A stretch of 64,000 nt of DNA from Lactarius indigo (lineage: Eukaryota; Basidiomycota; Agaricomycetes; Russulales; Russulaceae), in assembly GCA_025766275.1 (NCBI GenBank), contig JAFKAC010000094.1, forward strand, positions 124,001-188,000, in the 5' to 3' direction. Within the stretch, counting starts at the first letter, position 1; every line of letters begins with the position of its first letter. Below are positions 33,100 through 45,454 of this stretch, one piece after another. The notes beneath the pieces were generated by a model. That model was given only the letters and a program-made list of their open reading frames with translations. It made no database searches and was not told the DNA's origin. The translations under genes were made by a program, and so were the position numbers.

Positions 33100-35520
33100 C
33101 TAGATCTTCACTCCACTCTTGCCCTCGGCCTCCGAGGATCCACTATCCATTTCGTCCGAAAACGTCGCGCAGGTGTCCGTCCCTCTCTGTTCCGCGGCCC
33201 ACTGCGCTGCCGCGTACCGCCCTTTCGGCACGTTTACGCCAAACCCGGTCACGAGACACCCAACAGCGCTGAGAGCGAACAGGACTGGGAAGGCTTTCCA
33301 TATGCTTCCATTCTTGTCGACTACCGCCTGGATCACATTCGATCCGATCATTGCTGCCGTGGAGCGATCCCAGAGTCCAAAAAACCCGAAAAACTGTGGT
33401 TTTACTATTTTTAGCGGACGGCGCTTGTGACCGAGAAGAAGGCACTGCAGCCTACACGCACCATATACTCGAACCCGGGGGGCGAGAGCTCACCCATCAT
33501 CGTTTGTGAGGTAGCGTAGCGTGGTCCTATGACAAGTCCATACACAAAGTTGTACGCCCAGAACTCCCAAGCATTGTGAAACCTGCAGGGTACACATACA
33601 TCGTCGCTCAACGAGAAAATGAAAGTGTTGTTCAGATCTTACCCAATCTTATCTGTCCAGATGCCTACCATTCCCCAAACCGGGATCAGGGTTTCCAAGA
33701 TGCACACCGTGAGGAACTAAACTCCCTGATCTATGAGTGAGCACAGAATGATTGTGTCGGTCGTACCATCGTCTTAATGTCGATCTTCCAGTGCCGTTGT
33801 ATGTACCAAAAGACAACGACGCTCGCTGCTGAGGTGACCACCTGCACGAGGTTAAGATATGTACTGTGCAGAAATGAGAATTTGAATTGTTTGTTTTGAC
33901 AAATAGACACCAGTGTGCTGGCTGTACGCAAACCCTGGATCCGTTATCAAGTTAGCACTATCCTGGTGAGCTATAACGGAGGCACCAACGTCTGAGAGGA
34001 GAAAGATAGAGAATAGATAAATGAATGTGTGTGGTAATTTATTGCACTGCTTCAAAGCGATGAAGAACTAATTTGGAGTTAGCCGAGCTAAGGTAATGAA
34101 CCAAAAGAAAAAATGTCGCAGACCTGCTTCCAGCCTATCATGAAATGGCTCTCGCCTTTTGGAAGCTTTAGCCCTGGTCGAGGCTGTTGGAATATAACTG
34201 GTTGCCCACTTGTTAGTATTCTAGGAAAAACATCGAGAGTTTTAGAGTACGTGCACCACCAAATACCAAACAGAACCGAATATCCGGTTGTCCTGTATGG
34301 AAAAGGCACCGTCAAGTCCAGCTCCGAACGATATACGGTACTATGAGACCTCACAAGACGATGACATAATTATCGACTCTCGGATTGTCGCTCAGGGGGA
34401 GCAGCAGTGACAAATTGAGTAACAATGCAATAACTTGACCAATAAAAAGACAAGACTACCGGATCGTGTCATTGGTGATAGGATACCAAGTCAGCGAACG
34501 CACCATGCTGATACTACTGATCTTGCTCTTTTCAAGGCTTTCCTCCTTCTCGTAGGCTTCCACGGACAACTCTCCCCGCTCATGGCGCTTCCTGAGCTCA
34601 CGCGAGTATGGTGTATTGCGAGCCAGTTGCGGGAATGGTGCTGCTATAAATGCGATGGTGATGCCACGTGAAATGAAGCCGACCATGTACAATGCCATTG
34701 CAGCACCCCAACGGCTCGGTGCTAGTTGTCACGTAATTTAGAACACACCTGACGTCTCGACTGTCGTGGCTCACACGTCAAACTTATGCTTGCAATTTGG
34801 GAGGCCCAGCATATAACGGTGGAACTAAGTAGTAGCCACCTACCAAACATCCTATAGTCAGCAGCTGGTCCAATGGCCGTGAAGACTAAAGCCATGACCT
34901 GAGGCAAGGGTTTAATAATGAGAGATAGGTCATCGTGAATGCGCAATATATATGTTGACATACCGCAAAGCTCACTCCATTTGCAACTAAGACAATCGAG
35001 CTCACCGCCTTAGTCCCGCTTCCCCAGGGCAGGACACACTTCTGGGACGCTTCCCGGTCCAGACAAGACGAGCCTGGACCACGGACGGGATCATACCCAG
35101 CAGCGGTGGCGAGTCCCTGAAAGAGAGTCAAAGAGTAGGCTACCACGCAATGACTCCGTTTAGTTAAGAACAACAAAGACATTGTGTGATACTCACTCTG
35201 GGGTCCGAGTCCCTGCGTATGAGACACACGCGTTGAACATTTAGCCCTGGGATATTGTGCTCTGGATAACGAACAGAACTAAGGAAACGTACGTTATTCC
35301 CAATGTGATATACTGCAAAGGAGCTATGAACGATATTTGGAGAATAAAAAAGGTAACGAAACAAACAATAGTAGCTCCACAACTCTCGTCGAGTTGCAAC
35401 TGTCTCGTCACAGCTCGGTGCGGTAACAGGTGTGGCTGGAACAGAGGCAAACCCTCCTTTCTGGATCTCTTGAAGAGTGACCTCTGGGATAGGATGTGCT
35501 TCAAGTGTGGGAAGTGACAT
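33100..35520 (-). CDS. Atg22-like MFS transporter, copy C
   Basis: Fourteen exons (complement): 35367-35520, 35293-35312, 35197-35212, 34964-35139, 34775-34898, 34504-34721, 34355-34455, 34255-34292, 34124-34197, 33990-34067, 33767-33934, 33643-33716, 33462-33582, 33100-33393; 551 aa, no stops. Landmarks: RRELWSYYLYHIGNN, TLFQGLATAAGYDPVRGPG, SSIVLVANGVSFA, FGRWLLLSSTVICW, FPQLARNTP, SLLLPLSDNP, FIFQQPRPG, MMGELSPPGFEYM, IGSNVIQAVVDKNG. Known members are vacuolar effluxers. The donor of intron 8 is GC (TGGTGGT|GCACGT), where copy A has GT; the frame requires a splice here. Closest to copies A and B. It lies convergent to DUF6535 copy 4. Confidence 0.86.
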
Positions 35521-35940
35521 GGGGAGAACGGGGTTTGGTCACTTTGGTGGCTCCCAGAGGGCCAGAGATCGAGTATAAATCACTGGAGGCAACTCCCTAT
35601 GCTCATCTCGGACTCCTCCGAACATAACTTGGAACACTAAGCTTCTTGAATAAATATACCACATGATGCCGTACGAGACCAATGCAAAGAAGAAAACTAG
35701 GGTGCTTGCAGCTTGGTGCCGCCTAGCCTGCCGACCAATGTGGAGTCGCCACAAATGGCGTACCGTGGATCTGCCATCGCGGCACGAGGCGTCAGCAAGC
35801 AGTAATCGAACAATCCCAAGGTTGTAGTAGGAGCCCTTCCGTCCGAATCTTCAATGACATATATGATGGAAGCTAGAAGTCATCAGTACAAGTCGTCGGT
35901 GGATTTTCCTATGCAGTAGCACATGACACAAGGGCATCAC
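35521..35940 (-). promoter_or_regulatory. Conserved upstream region of Atg22-C
   Basis: Alignable with the regions upstream of copies A, D and F; see 5183-5640. A 71-residue minus frame (35539-35754) is hydrophobic in its middle but is not conserved in the other three copies. Confidence 0.4.
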
Positions 35941-36139
35941 GCTCAAAAGGAAGATATACGAACAGCGCAGGCATCTTTTGTGACACGATATCCGTCTTCG
36001 GTGGAGACGAGCAGTGCCGAACCTGCGCCGAAGTACGCGATAGCAACTTTATCGTGCTGGTGTGCCGTTATGATGGAGGATACCGGGCCGCGCATGCCGT
36101 GAGCATGGACAGTGCACGCACCAACACCGTGACTTAGCC

Positions 36140-36300
36140 AACACCCGAGCGCACTGCAAGGAGAGGAGGCGTCGGTCATAAGACTCTTGACCTCTACTTT
36201 CCTTGGAAAAATGAAGAAGTCAGTTTTTTCTGGGGCTCGATCGGCACGATGATCCTTGCAATGCTGACGAATCTTGACGCTTTGTCCTCGGAGAATCTGG
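36140..36300 (+). pseudogene. 3'-end remnant of an ABC transporter gene (1)
   Basis: TCTTGACCTCTACTTTCC (36182) and ATGATCCTTGCAATG (36248) lie in the same order and spacing as in the 3' flank of the intact ABC gene (59442 and 59508). It sits inside a segment of about 660 bp (35975-36640) that is missing from the equivalent place upstream of Atg22-A, so it marks a lost or rearranged ABC copy. The rest of that segment is unrecognised. Confidence 0.5.
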
Positions 36301-36699
36301 CATGCGTCCGTCGGGTTCGTACAGAGCCCGCGTGTCGTACAGAGCATGGCCCTTTCATCATATGCGGCGAACGCGCCACTGGACGGGTGATCGACAGGCC
36401 AAGTATCATGGAAGAACCCGAATTATACCTGGTTTGGCTGTCTGCTTGTGTATAAATCTCTGGTTCCCTGTTCCATCGAGCTTGTGGCATTTTCTTTGCG
36501 ATCACGTTTTCCAAGTTTCCGACTCTCGGGAATGGCCTCTTCTCGCCCTAGAAACGTGCTTCGCGAAGGCACTCGAGTCAATTTGTTCCGGCTTCCGTGC
36601 CGAGCCTCCATCAACGGATAATACCGAAGCTCAACGCAACCTGAGTGTGTACATTCAACGCACCGTACTATTCCACATTTGACGTGTCTTCTCCTATTG

Positions 36700-37180
36700 T
36701 AAGTGTCAGGCGAGAGCCTCGGAGATCCTTCTGGAACATATATCTTGCTGAAGCCGGGAGGCAAGAAAAGGAAAACGCCGAGAGTTGGAAGGGAGACAGT
36801 GACACACGGCGTCCTCACGTTTATATTAGGTGCCGTTATCACTTCTCTTGGTCTACAACAATGTGGGAGACTTGTCTGTTTTCAACTACTGTTGCAGCCC
36901 TCATTATTGGGACTTTATCAAAAGCTATCTAGAATTCGTTAGAGGTGGCCCATACACTGGCGGGGGCATTCCCAAGGATCAAGTGTTGTTGCTCCACGAT
37001 CTGCGTTCGACAGTCACCAACGCGCAAGCTCCCGTTCGGCTAGAGGGACGGTCGAAATAATTGCCTGCGGAGGAGGATGGTCAAGTGGAGACGATGAACA
37101 AGCCTAAACTGGAACAACCACCAGGATCGTTGGAGAGGGAAGGTGCGCTAGACAGCGGGGTATACGATGCCACATGACCG
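36700..37180 (+). pseudogene. Decayed divergent DUF6535 lineage, remnant 3
   Basis: An exon-2-like part (GGAGATCCTTCTGGAACATA at 36720) is followed by an exon-3 start (CTTGTCTGTTTTCAACTACT at 36872). A large internal deletion then joins it to the 3' end (GGTGGCCCATACACTGG at 36944), with the final stop region at 37160-37180. The same 3' end is seen in remnant 2. Confidence 0.65.
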
Positions 37181-39942
37181 TAGTGCGAGCTGTAGGGGTT
37201 GCCCTTGGGGCTTCCATACCCCTCATAATCCGTCACGTAAGTTGAACCGCATGTGAGAACAATTCCTCAGAGGATGAAAATCGATAAATGCCTACGAGCA
37301 CATCGAGCCAAGGTGGGAACGGCTTCGCCAAATATGGCACACAGGCAATGAATCGGAACGTCTATTCATATAGATTGGGGCGGAGACAGGCGTTAAGGCC
37401 AGGATGCCGAGACGGGCTGCCGTATATTACTGTAGTCTGCCCTTCCCGCTCTCAGGCTTCCAGGCGAATGAACATTTTCGAACCTGCACATTTCTTGTGA
37501 ACCAAAAATGGGTTCATACGTACTTCCGAGTCTTAGAAGCTTTCCAGACCAATCGACCAAGGAGAAAGGCTCCTTGGACGTTTTGGACGATCCTTTTCGA
37601 GCAGGTCGGGTGCTTTTCCAAGTGTAATACTCTCAGGTGTGATAGTGTACCCACCGAACTGTGACTCGAAAGCGCCTTACGGATTACCCGCTGCTGTCAC
37701 CGATATTTGGAGATTTTCGACCGTTTTTTCATCTCGGTCTTTCATACCCTATTGTGATTCCGCACAATTTCCAACCTCTCGGAGACGACACTCACGACCG
37801 TCGTGCTGAGCTACTTCTCATGTACTTTCCCAGTAACTTAGATATTCTGGAGTCAGACATGTCTCACCACTAGGACACCCGGCCTGCCAGTGCGTTGTGA
37901 TATAGCGCTCTCATCTATGTGGATTGAAACCCTAAAATTTGTCGTCCCGACTCATTCAATTATTGCCACTGTTATGCTATCGCTTCGATGTTTCTCTTTC
38001 CACGGCCCTGCCCCCCATTCTCTGTTAATACCATCAGAAGTCTTGCCTGCTGCCCGTGTCCGTTCCATTTGTGGCGTCTACATTTCCTCTTCACAAGCTT
38101 CACAAACTCACACTCAGCGACCAGTCTACACATAAATTATAGTATTCGTAATCAGCTCAAATTAAAACAGAGGGGGTTCCTGTAGTGAAGGCCTGATGGC
38201 TGAGTATGCATATTGATACGCCTATGATCGCGGCTCCGCTCGGCTTCCTCGCATCAACATGCCGCCCTTCCCTTTCTTCTACGGATTTGCACCCTAGAAC
38301 TATAGCTCGCTCAAGCACCCCACTTCTCGCGGGACCTGTATAGTCTTCAAGAAACGCACATGTAATATAAACTATTACTTTCACTATGATGGACTGGCCT
38401 GGTGTTCTCATCTGCAGGCGCAAGGAATGGAGAATGGAGCTTCCTGCAGCTGTTGGTAGTACTGGTGGTGCTTATTCACGTTCCCTCGTCTTGTTGGACA
38501 GGTGACACTAGTCCCTATTCTGGCGTGAGTCCTCAGGTCCTCCGTGTTCCCCTTAATTCCCGACACCTAGTCGCCACAGTAGAGGAAAACCTGGTTCGCA
38601 GCAAGATGGGACTGACATTTTCCCGTGATATTTCTCTCCACGCGGATAACTCGATGCCGAGTTTGTTTGTGCCTTCAGTAGGTGCATACGAGTGTTGCAT
38701 GACTGGGTCATCTCAAGAGGAGGCGTTATGTGCAATACCACAAGGCCACGCGCAAGTGCGGATGAGGAGGGTACGAGGCGGTAGGAACTTCAGCAAAACA
38801 AAATTTGACTAGCCGTGACTAGGGGAACTAGCTCCTACCATATTTGGGTATCACTAGTCAGCACTAGTCACGGCTAGTGCTCCTAGTAACGTTTTGTTTT
38901 CCTGATGAAGGACTCTACCACCAAGTCTACCACTGTATATTAGTGCCACGGGTATTGCAACTAGAAGGAAGACCCTGCTCTCCAAACGTGTTTCAGGGAT
39001 CTTGCACGAGTATTGCACGAGTAGCAAGACGTCTTAATCTTGTGCCGGCGATGCCGATGCACGCTGGAACCCGCACTAACACGGATAGCCCGATCAACCC
39101 TACAGTGCTGTGGACATTCCAACGTGGGGATTGTGACGGTTGGTAAGGTGTAAAGTGATAGTCACCCGGGTACGCGATTTTCCGCCGTGTGATCCGAAGA
39201 ATCACCAATGTGCAACAATATGAATGATGTGTAGCGGTGGTGCCAGTGTGGCGGCTTCAAGCCGTTCAACTTGAAGCCCGGCCGTATATCCGAATCTCAA
39301 TTGGCTATCGTCTAATACAGTACCAATCATACTTCAAGTTAGTCGGCCGTTCCAGCGTCATTACGCACACGCCCGCTTTTCAGTCACACTACAATTGCCA
39401 CATTTGCCAGTGTAAATGATTTCTGAAATTGAGCTGGGCTTACTTCGTCCTCAGCGCCTGTCGTGAGAAGTTATGCAATTATGCCACTTACACGCATGCC
39501 CGGGCCCTACTATATCTGGCATCGCTTGCTGCTGACCGTGACTCTACTGTGACTGTATATTGCACAAAATTCGCCAGTGAACAACTGGGAAGTTATGCCC
39601 CTCTATGTCTGCTTTAACACTCACGCTGCGAACACGCTGCCCATCGGAACGTTAACTTTACCCTGACCGTAAAGAACAATTGGGGGGCAGAGATCGTTAA
39701 ACTCCGCACTCTGCCTTCTTATGCTAGGAGGTCCAAGAGGAGGGCTGCGGATAAACGTTGTTTTACGGTGGTTGCGGGCATTGTGATATTCAAGGCAGGC
39801 GATTCTGCTCACGCAGAAGTGCGACATCAGGTAAGGTCGCTTGCTGTCACTATCGCTAGTGGTGTTTCTTGGCTGACAGGTTTATGGGTATTGCAGCTCC
39901 GTTAGTCTAATCTGTCGATGGCCGGAGGTGCGGCGTTCATCT
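37181..39942 (+). other. Decayed spacer block 3 upstream of DUF6535 copy 5
   Basis: Third copy of the block seen at 7271-9508 and 26756-29940 (shared patches near 37980, 38290 and 39000). Interrupted by a MITE-like palindrome at 38795-38900. No gene is supported. Confidence 0.45.
38795..38900. mobile_element. MITE-like palindromic insertion
   Basis: CTAGCCGTGACTAG (809-822 of 38 kb) and its exact reverse complement (38864-38877), plus AAAACAAAA (38795-38803) and TTTTGTTTT (38892-38900), form an inverted repeat about 106 bp long. The equivalent places in spacer blocks 1 and 2 lack it. No clear target-site duplication was found. Confidence 0.6.
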
Positions 39943-39948
39943 TATAAG
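39943..39948 (+). promoter_or_regulatory. TATA-like box of DUF6535 copy 5
   Basis: TATAAG in CTTATAAGTTTCCTCTCC, 76 bp before the ATG at 40019; position and context match copies 2 and 4, but the seventh-base consensus is lost. Confidence 0.45.
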
Positions 39949-40018
39949 TTTCCTCTCCGAGTTTGTCGAATGGCCATCTCTCCGTAGTATCCCTCGTCAC
40001 ATTCTTTGACCCTCAGAA

Positions 40019-42225
40019 ATGGCTTTACCCAGCACGGATGTGTATATTGATATCCAAGATCGCCCCATGAATGAGCGTCAGCCTGCAGTTTCTCCAGGCA
40101 TTCAACCTCCGGATCCCGTAGACTCTCGATTTCAGACCGCAGCTACTACCAATCACCGTGGGGATCCCGGCGCTCCCGTACTGCAACCCGCGGATAACCG
40201 TGACACAGAGGCCCAGCGGGGTACGTTAGTTCGCTGTTCCATGGGCTGTGTTCTCATTCGCGTTCCAGGCGAGAACTATGGAGACTCTTCTGGCAGGTCA
40301 TGGATGATGTACCTCTCTGAGGCCGAGAAGGAGGATAAAGAGATAACTGAAAACTGGAAGGGGGATACAGAGGGAATCCTCGTGTTTGTGAGTACTCGCT
40401 CCTCTTCTGCATTTACTCCACCTAATGCATAAATCGAAGACTGGTCTGTTCTCGGCCACCGTTGCGTCCTTCATCATCGAAAGCTACAAGCAGCTATCTC
40501 TCGATTCCAGCGTTACGACCAATGCGCTCCTTACCCAAATATCTCAACAACTCGCCAACGCCTCCACCGGGACACCTCTTGCGGGCGTTGCAGCGCAAAA
40601 TAACCAGTCGTTCAAGCCAACAGCCTCCGCTGTCAGGGTCAACGTGATGTGGTTCCTCAGTTTGATCCTCAGCTTAACTTGCGCGCTCTCGGCAACATTG
40701 ATGCAGCAATGGGCCCGACGATATCAGGAACTCGCGCGGCGTCGCGGCACACCCCACAAGCGTACACGTGGGCGAGCGTAATGGCATAACAAGATTCAAA
40801 ATGAGCCGAGCCATCGAGGCAATGCCCGCGCTCCTACACCTATCGGTCTTCCTCTTCTTCACGGGTCTCATCGACTTTCTTATTCCCATCAACACTACCG
40901 TCGCATACTTCACTCTCGGTTTGATCGCGGTGTTCGCTGCTGCGTACGCAGTTTTGACGATTTTACCAAACTTATACCTCGATTGCCCGTATCGCACCCC
41001 AGTGTCCGGAATCACATGGCGTTTATCCGAATTTTCCGTTCTCAAAATCCTTTTGACCATCCGACGTGTTGAGGGTCTATTTCACGGACCTTTGTTGTCC
41101 CTATGGCACTGGACTCGGAGGAACCAGCGAGTGACAGGGCCTCCTGGTCCTACCAACTGGAGGGATGCGCTCGGCGATCAGGTCGAGGTACATCGCAGAA
41201 GGCTCTCGGATGGTCTACGGAAAAGTGTCGAGCTTAGCGCTACTGACGCCCCGCCGACTGTGGATAAAGATGCTCTTGAATGGACACTCACAGCCCTCGA
41301 TGAAGACAAGGAGATTGAGGACTTTGCCGAACGCGTACCAGGGTTTTTCGACTTCCGTGCCGTCCCGCATCCGACCTCGGCAATCCTTCCCCTGATGTCC
41401 GACCAGTCAACGACCGAACCCATCCTTGGATTCCGTCTCCGCGACCTCCTCAAGACGTGCATACCAGGGACCTCACCTCTCACCGACTCGGAAGAAAAGC
41501 GCAGGAGACGTCTGCGGGTATGTCTGAAGAGCCTGTGGTATTGCGGAAAGGCGTACAATCAGCCGGAGAACCCGGATCCCTTACCCTCCTACGTCCGCAT
41601 CGTTTTCGCCAATCCCGAGATGACTCACCGAATTCAGGCGGAAGAGGACCTCGCTGTGCGTGTCATAGGACGTTGCTTTGGGGCGTCGGTCGCAAAGAAG
41701 CTTTCAGAGGACGTCAACTCGCACAATACCCCAGGTGTTCGATTCAGCGAAGGGGTGCTTGCGTGCCTATCGGCTATCCTTGGCACCGAGAGTAGCGAGG
41801 TGATGTCTTGGCTTGGCAAGCCCGGTGCTATCGAACTTGCGAACATCGTTTCCCTCATGTCGGCAGACGCTGACTCATTGGTCGGTGACAAAATGCCATC
41901 GGATGTGCTGGATGTATTCAAAAAGACGCTTAACATGCTCTCTCAGACTCTTCTTGACAATTTCCGCGCTGACCTGCCCCTACCTCAGACCCAGATCGCA
42001 CAGTTCTACGAGATATATTCCAAGGTCCCCAATTGGCTCAAAGATGAGCTGCAGCAGATATCGGACAAGCTGGCAACGGGGATTGTGATGTTTCCCGAAC
42101 CTCAACTTGCACAGGGGTCGTCGTGGACTAATATTTCTCATGTGTCGCAGCAATCGCGCGAGAACCCGGTGCGGGTTGAAGGGGCACCGGATAGCGGTAT
42201 TGGCGATGGTTTTGTTCAGACGTAA
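40019..42225 (+). pseudogene. DUF6535 copy 5, broken by an 8-bp deletion
   Basis: Exons 40019-40220, 40269-40387, then exon 3 from 40440. At 40780/40781 eight bases present in all other copies (TATCTTTA-like, in the AYIFNG codons) are missing. This creates TAA at 40779-40781 after 220 residues and puts the remainder (40782-42225, otherwise open to the normal stop) in another frame. Everything else is well kept: promoter, splice sites, membrane segments (NVMWFLSLILSLTCALSATL, LHLSVFLFFTGLIDFLIP) and SAILPLMSDQ. The loss is therefore recent. A truncated 220-residue product ending after one membrane segment is possible. The next copy starts only 226 bp downstream. Confidence 0.9.
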
Positions 42226-42450
42226 CTGAAGGAAGGCGGGTTTCTTATGTACCGTGTCCCCGGGCCGTGACTCGGAGCTGCTGCAACGCAGGCGCCATTC
42301 CCTGTAATTTACCACGACGTGTTTCTCAGGGCGGACGTGCCCTTTCACCTCGTCCGCGGGCCACGTTTCCATATAGTTTAATGTTCTCTCCATGTTCGCC
42401 GTGTTGTCAACTCGACGCAGTAGCCCTCGTCACATTCTTTGACTCCAGAA

Positions 42451-44558
42451 ATGACTTCACCCAGTTCACACGTGTATATCGGCGTTCGACCCTTGGTTCG
42501 ACCCCACCCTATTACTGAGCCTCAGCCTGAAATACATCCAGTTATTCAACCTACGAATCCGGCGGATCCTCAGTTTCAGGCCGACACTACTACGAACCAC
42601 CGTGGAGATGCTCCTACACCGCAACCTGAGGATTACCGTGACACGGACGCTCAGTGGGGTATGTTAGTCTGACGCGTCGAAGGCTGTATACTCACTCGCG
42701 TAGTTGAAAACTACGGAGACTCTTCTGGTAGATTGTGGATGATGTATCTCAGTAAGGCCGAGAAGGAGGATAAAGAGATAACCGAGGGCTGGAAGGGGGA
42801 GGCAGACGGAATCCTTGTGTTTGTGAGTGCTCATCTCTCAGTCATTTACTTCATCTAATGCTCATGCCGAAGACCGGTCTGTTCTCTGCAACTGTTGCTG
42901 CCTTCATCATCGAAAGTTACAAGCAGCTAACTCCCGATTCCGGCGTTACAACCAATGCACTCCTTACTCAAATATCTCAACAGCTTGTCAATATCTCCAA
43001 CTTTAACGGGACATCTCTCGCGAGCATTACGGCGCAGAGCAGCCAGCCATTCAAACCAACAGCTTCTGCAGTCAGGGTCAACGTGTTGTGGTTCCTCAGC
43101 TTGGCGATCAGCTTGAATTGCGCGCTTTCCGCGACGCTAATGCAACAATGGGCCCGACAGTACCGAGAACTCACGCAGCCCCGCGGTGTACCTCACAAGA
43201 GCGGGCGCATACGAGCATTTATATTTGATGGCTTTCTTAGATTCGGGACTCTAGCACGAGCCGTCACGCCAATCACCAGGCTCCTGCATATATCCGTCTT
43301 CCTCTTTTTCGCCGGTCTCGTTGAGTTCCTTTTCCCAATCTACGCGACGGTCGCGTTCACTACCCTCGGCTGCATCGCAATGTTCGCTCTCCCATACGCA
43401 GTTTTGACGATTTTACCAAACTTTTACCTAAATTGTCCGTATGGCACACCACTGTCTGGAGTCACGTGGCGTTTGTCCCAATTCACCGTCCTCGGAATCC
43501 TTTTGGCCATCCGAGGTGTTGAGGGCCTATTTCATCGACCTTTGTCGACCTTATGGCGTTGCACCCACTGGCAAGTTCCGGAGCCTCTTGGTCCTACCAA
43601 GTGGAGGGAGATGCTCGACTATCAAGTTGCGATGCATTACAGATGGCTTTGGGACGGCCTACAAACGAGTGTCGAACTCGGTGCAGCTGGCGCTCCGCCA
43701 ACGGTGGACGCGCACGCACTTGAATGTACACTCACAGCTCTCCACCATAACGAGGAGATCGAAGACTTTGCAGAAAGCGTACCGGGATTTTTCGACTCCC
43801 GTGCCGTCCCGGATCCGACCTCGGCAATCCTTCCCCTGATGTCTGACCAACCAAAGACCGAACCCATTCTTGGATCCCGTCTCTACAATCTCCTCAAGAC
43901 GTGTATACCTGGGACCTCTCCCCTTGCCGAAGAGAAGCGCAAAAACCGTCTGCGGATATGTCTGAAGAGTCTGTGGTATTGCGGGAGGGCGTACAATCAG
44001 CCGGAGAACCCGGAGCCCTTACCTTCTTACGTCCGCGCCGTCTTCGCTAGCCCCGAGATGACTCATCGAATTCAGGCGGAAGAGGACCTCGCTGTGCGTA
44101 TCATAGGACGTTGTTTTGGGGCGTTGGTTGCAAAGAAGCTTTCAGCCGACATCAACTTGCGCCGTGTTCGAATCAACGACGAGATACTTGGGTGCCTATC
44201 GGCTATCCTTGGCGCCGACAACCGCGAGGTGATGTTTTTGCTTGGTCAGCCCGACGCCATTGAACTCGCAAGCATCGTTTCGCTCATGTTGGTTGCTGAT
44301 TCATCGGTTGGCGATACAATGCCGCCCGATGTCCTGGATGTTTTCAAACAGACGCTCCGCATACTCTCTCAGACCCTTATTAGCAAGGGCCAAGTCGACC
44401 TGCCCCTACCTCAAATTGTACAGTTCCGCGAGATATATTTCAAGGTTCCCGACTGGCTCAAAGAAGAGCTGCAGCAGATATTGTATAGACTACCGATGAG
44501 CTCATCGTACACGCCAGGGCGGATTGTGGCGTATCCTCATTCAGGCGTCGTGGAGTAA
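42451..44558 (+). CDS. DUF6535 membrane protein, copy 6
   Basis: Exons 42451-42658, 42704-42822, 42873-44558; 670 aa. It sits 226 bp after copy 5, so its promoter must be short; it keeps the GTAGCCCTCGTCACATTCTT leader of the other copies but lacks a clear TATAAAT. Exon 2 has GDSSGRLWMMYLSKAEKEDK; exon 3 starts TGLFSATVAAFIIESYKQL. Membrane segments: NVLWFLSLAISLNCALSATL, LHISVFLFFAGLVEFLFP and TTLGCIAMFALPYAVL. It is the most diverged of the live copies around the loop after the second hydrophobic segment. The C terminus ends early (GVVE), as in copy 4, with old tail sequence still visible beyond the stop. The function of the family is unknown. Confidence 0.9.
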
Positions 44559-45454
44559 TCTTTCTCATGGGTCACAGCGATCGCGTGAGAACCAGGTGAG
44601 GATCGGAGGCACGAGATAGCTGAATTGGCCTGGGCAATTCCCAGTGGCTTGGTTTAGACGTAAGCGAGGCGAATTCCTTTTGTACGATCGTGTTCCATGG
44701 GCCGCTGCAATGTCATTCCCTGCAATTTATCACACGTGTTTCGTTTTTCGGGGTGGACGTGACCCTATCACCTCATCTGCAAATCACGCTTCCATACCGG
44801 TCCCACTGGACATACTATACATAATAGCTTGGCTGTCACAATCGGGGAAGTTGGCAGCTCTTGTTATCACACACGAGGCTCGATCCTGTACGTACCCTCC
44901 AAAATCTGGGCTTTATTTAATTATGCCACACGTCATTACGCCATGTACCATACCCTGGTGTCGTAAAAATACGACCACCAGTTGAACATGACGCAAGGCT
45001 TGGTATCATTCATGGAATTTCAATGTCACGGGTCTTGATATGGGCGGGACGTAGATAGGCGTCACCCGTCCATGACGACGACGGATCATATACAGCTTTA
45101 ACTTCCAAAGGTAGGACAGGACCAGGACCTTCGCAACGCCTAGTGGTTACTAGTAGACGTACTACAGCGTGTTGCGTCACATAATCCATCAATAGTTGAC
45201 CTACGGCGGGTCGCTACGGCGTAGGCAGATGGGGGACCTTGCGAAGGAGGGTACGTTTCAGCCACAATGGAACAGACCAACTTGAAGGAAGCGCATAGAT
45301 TCACAGTGCCGAGTGCGCACATGCAAATGCGTACAAGCTCCTCGGACCGCCGGCTTAGGACTTTGACACCAAAAAAAAAAAAATTCGCGAATCCGAAACG
45401 TCGTCACGCTTCAGCGCTTCAGCTTCGGAACTTAGATCTATTCAAAAACCGACG
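44559..45454. other. Intergenic region after DUF6535 copy 6
   Basis: Resembles the sequence after the other DUF6535 genes, with the shared intergenic tag at about 45174-45230 and an A13 run near 45370 next to TTCGCGAATC. No gene. Confidence 0.45.

Noticed and set aside
35943..36347. 134-residue minus frame near the ABC remnant
   Set aside because: Runs antisense through ABC 3'-flank debris; no paralogue in other units and no domain.
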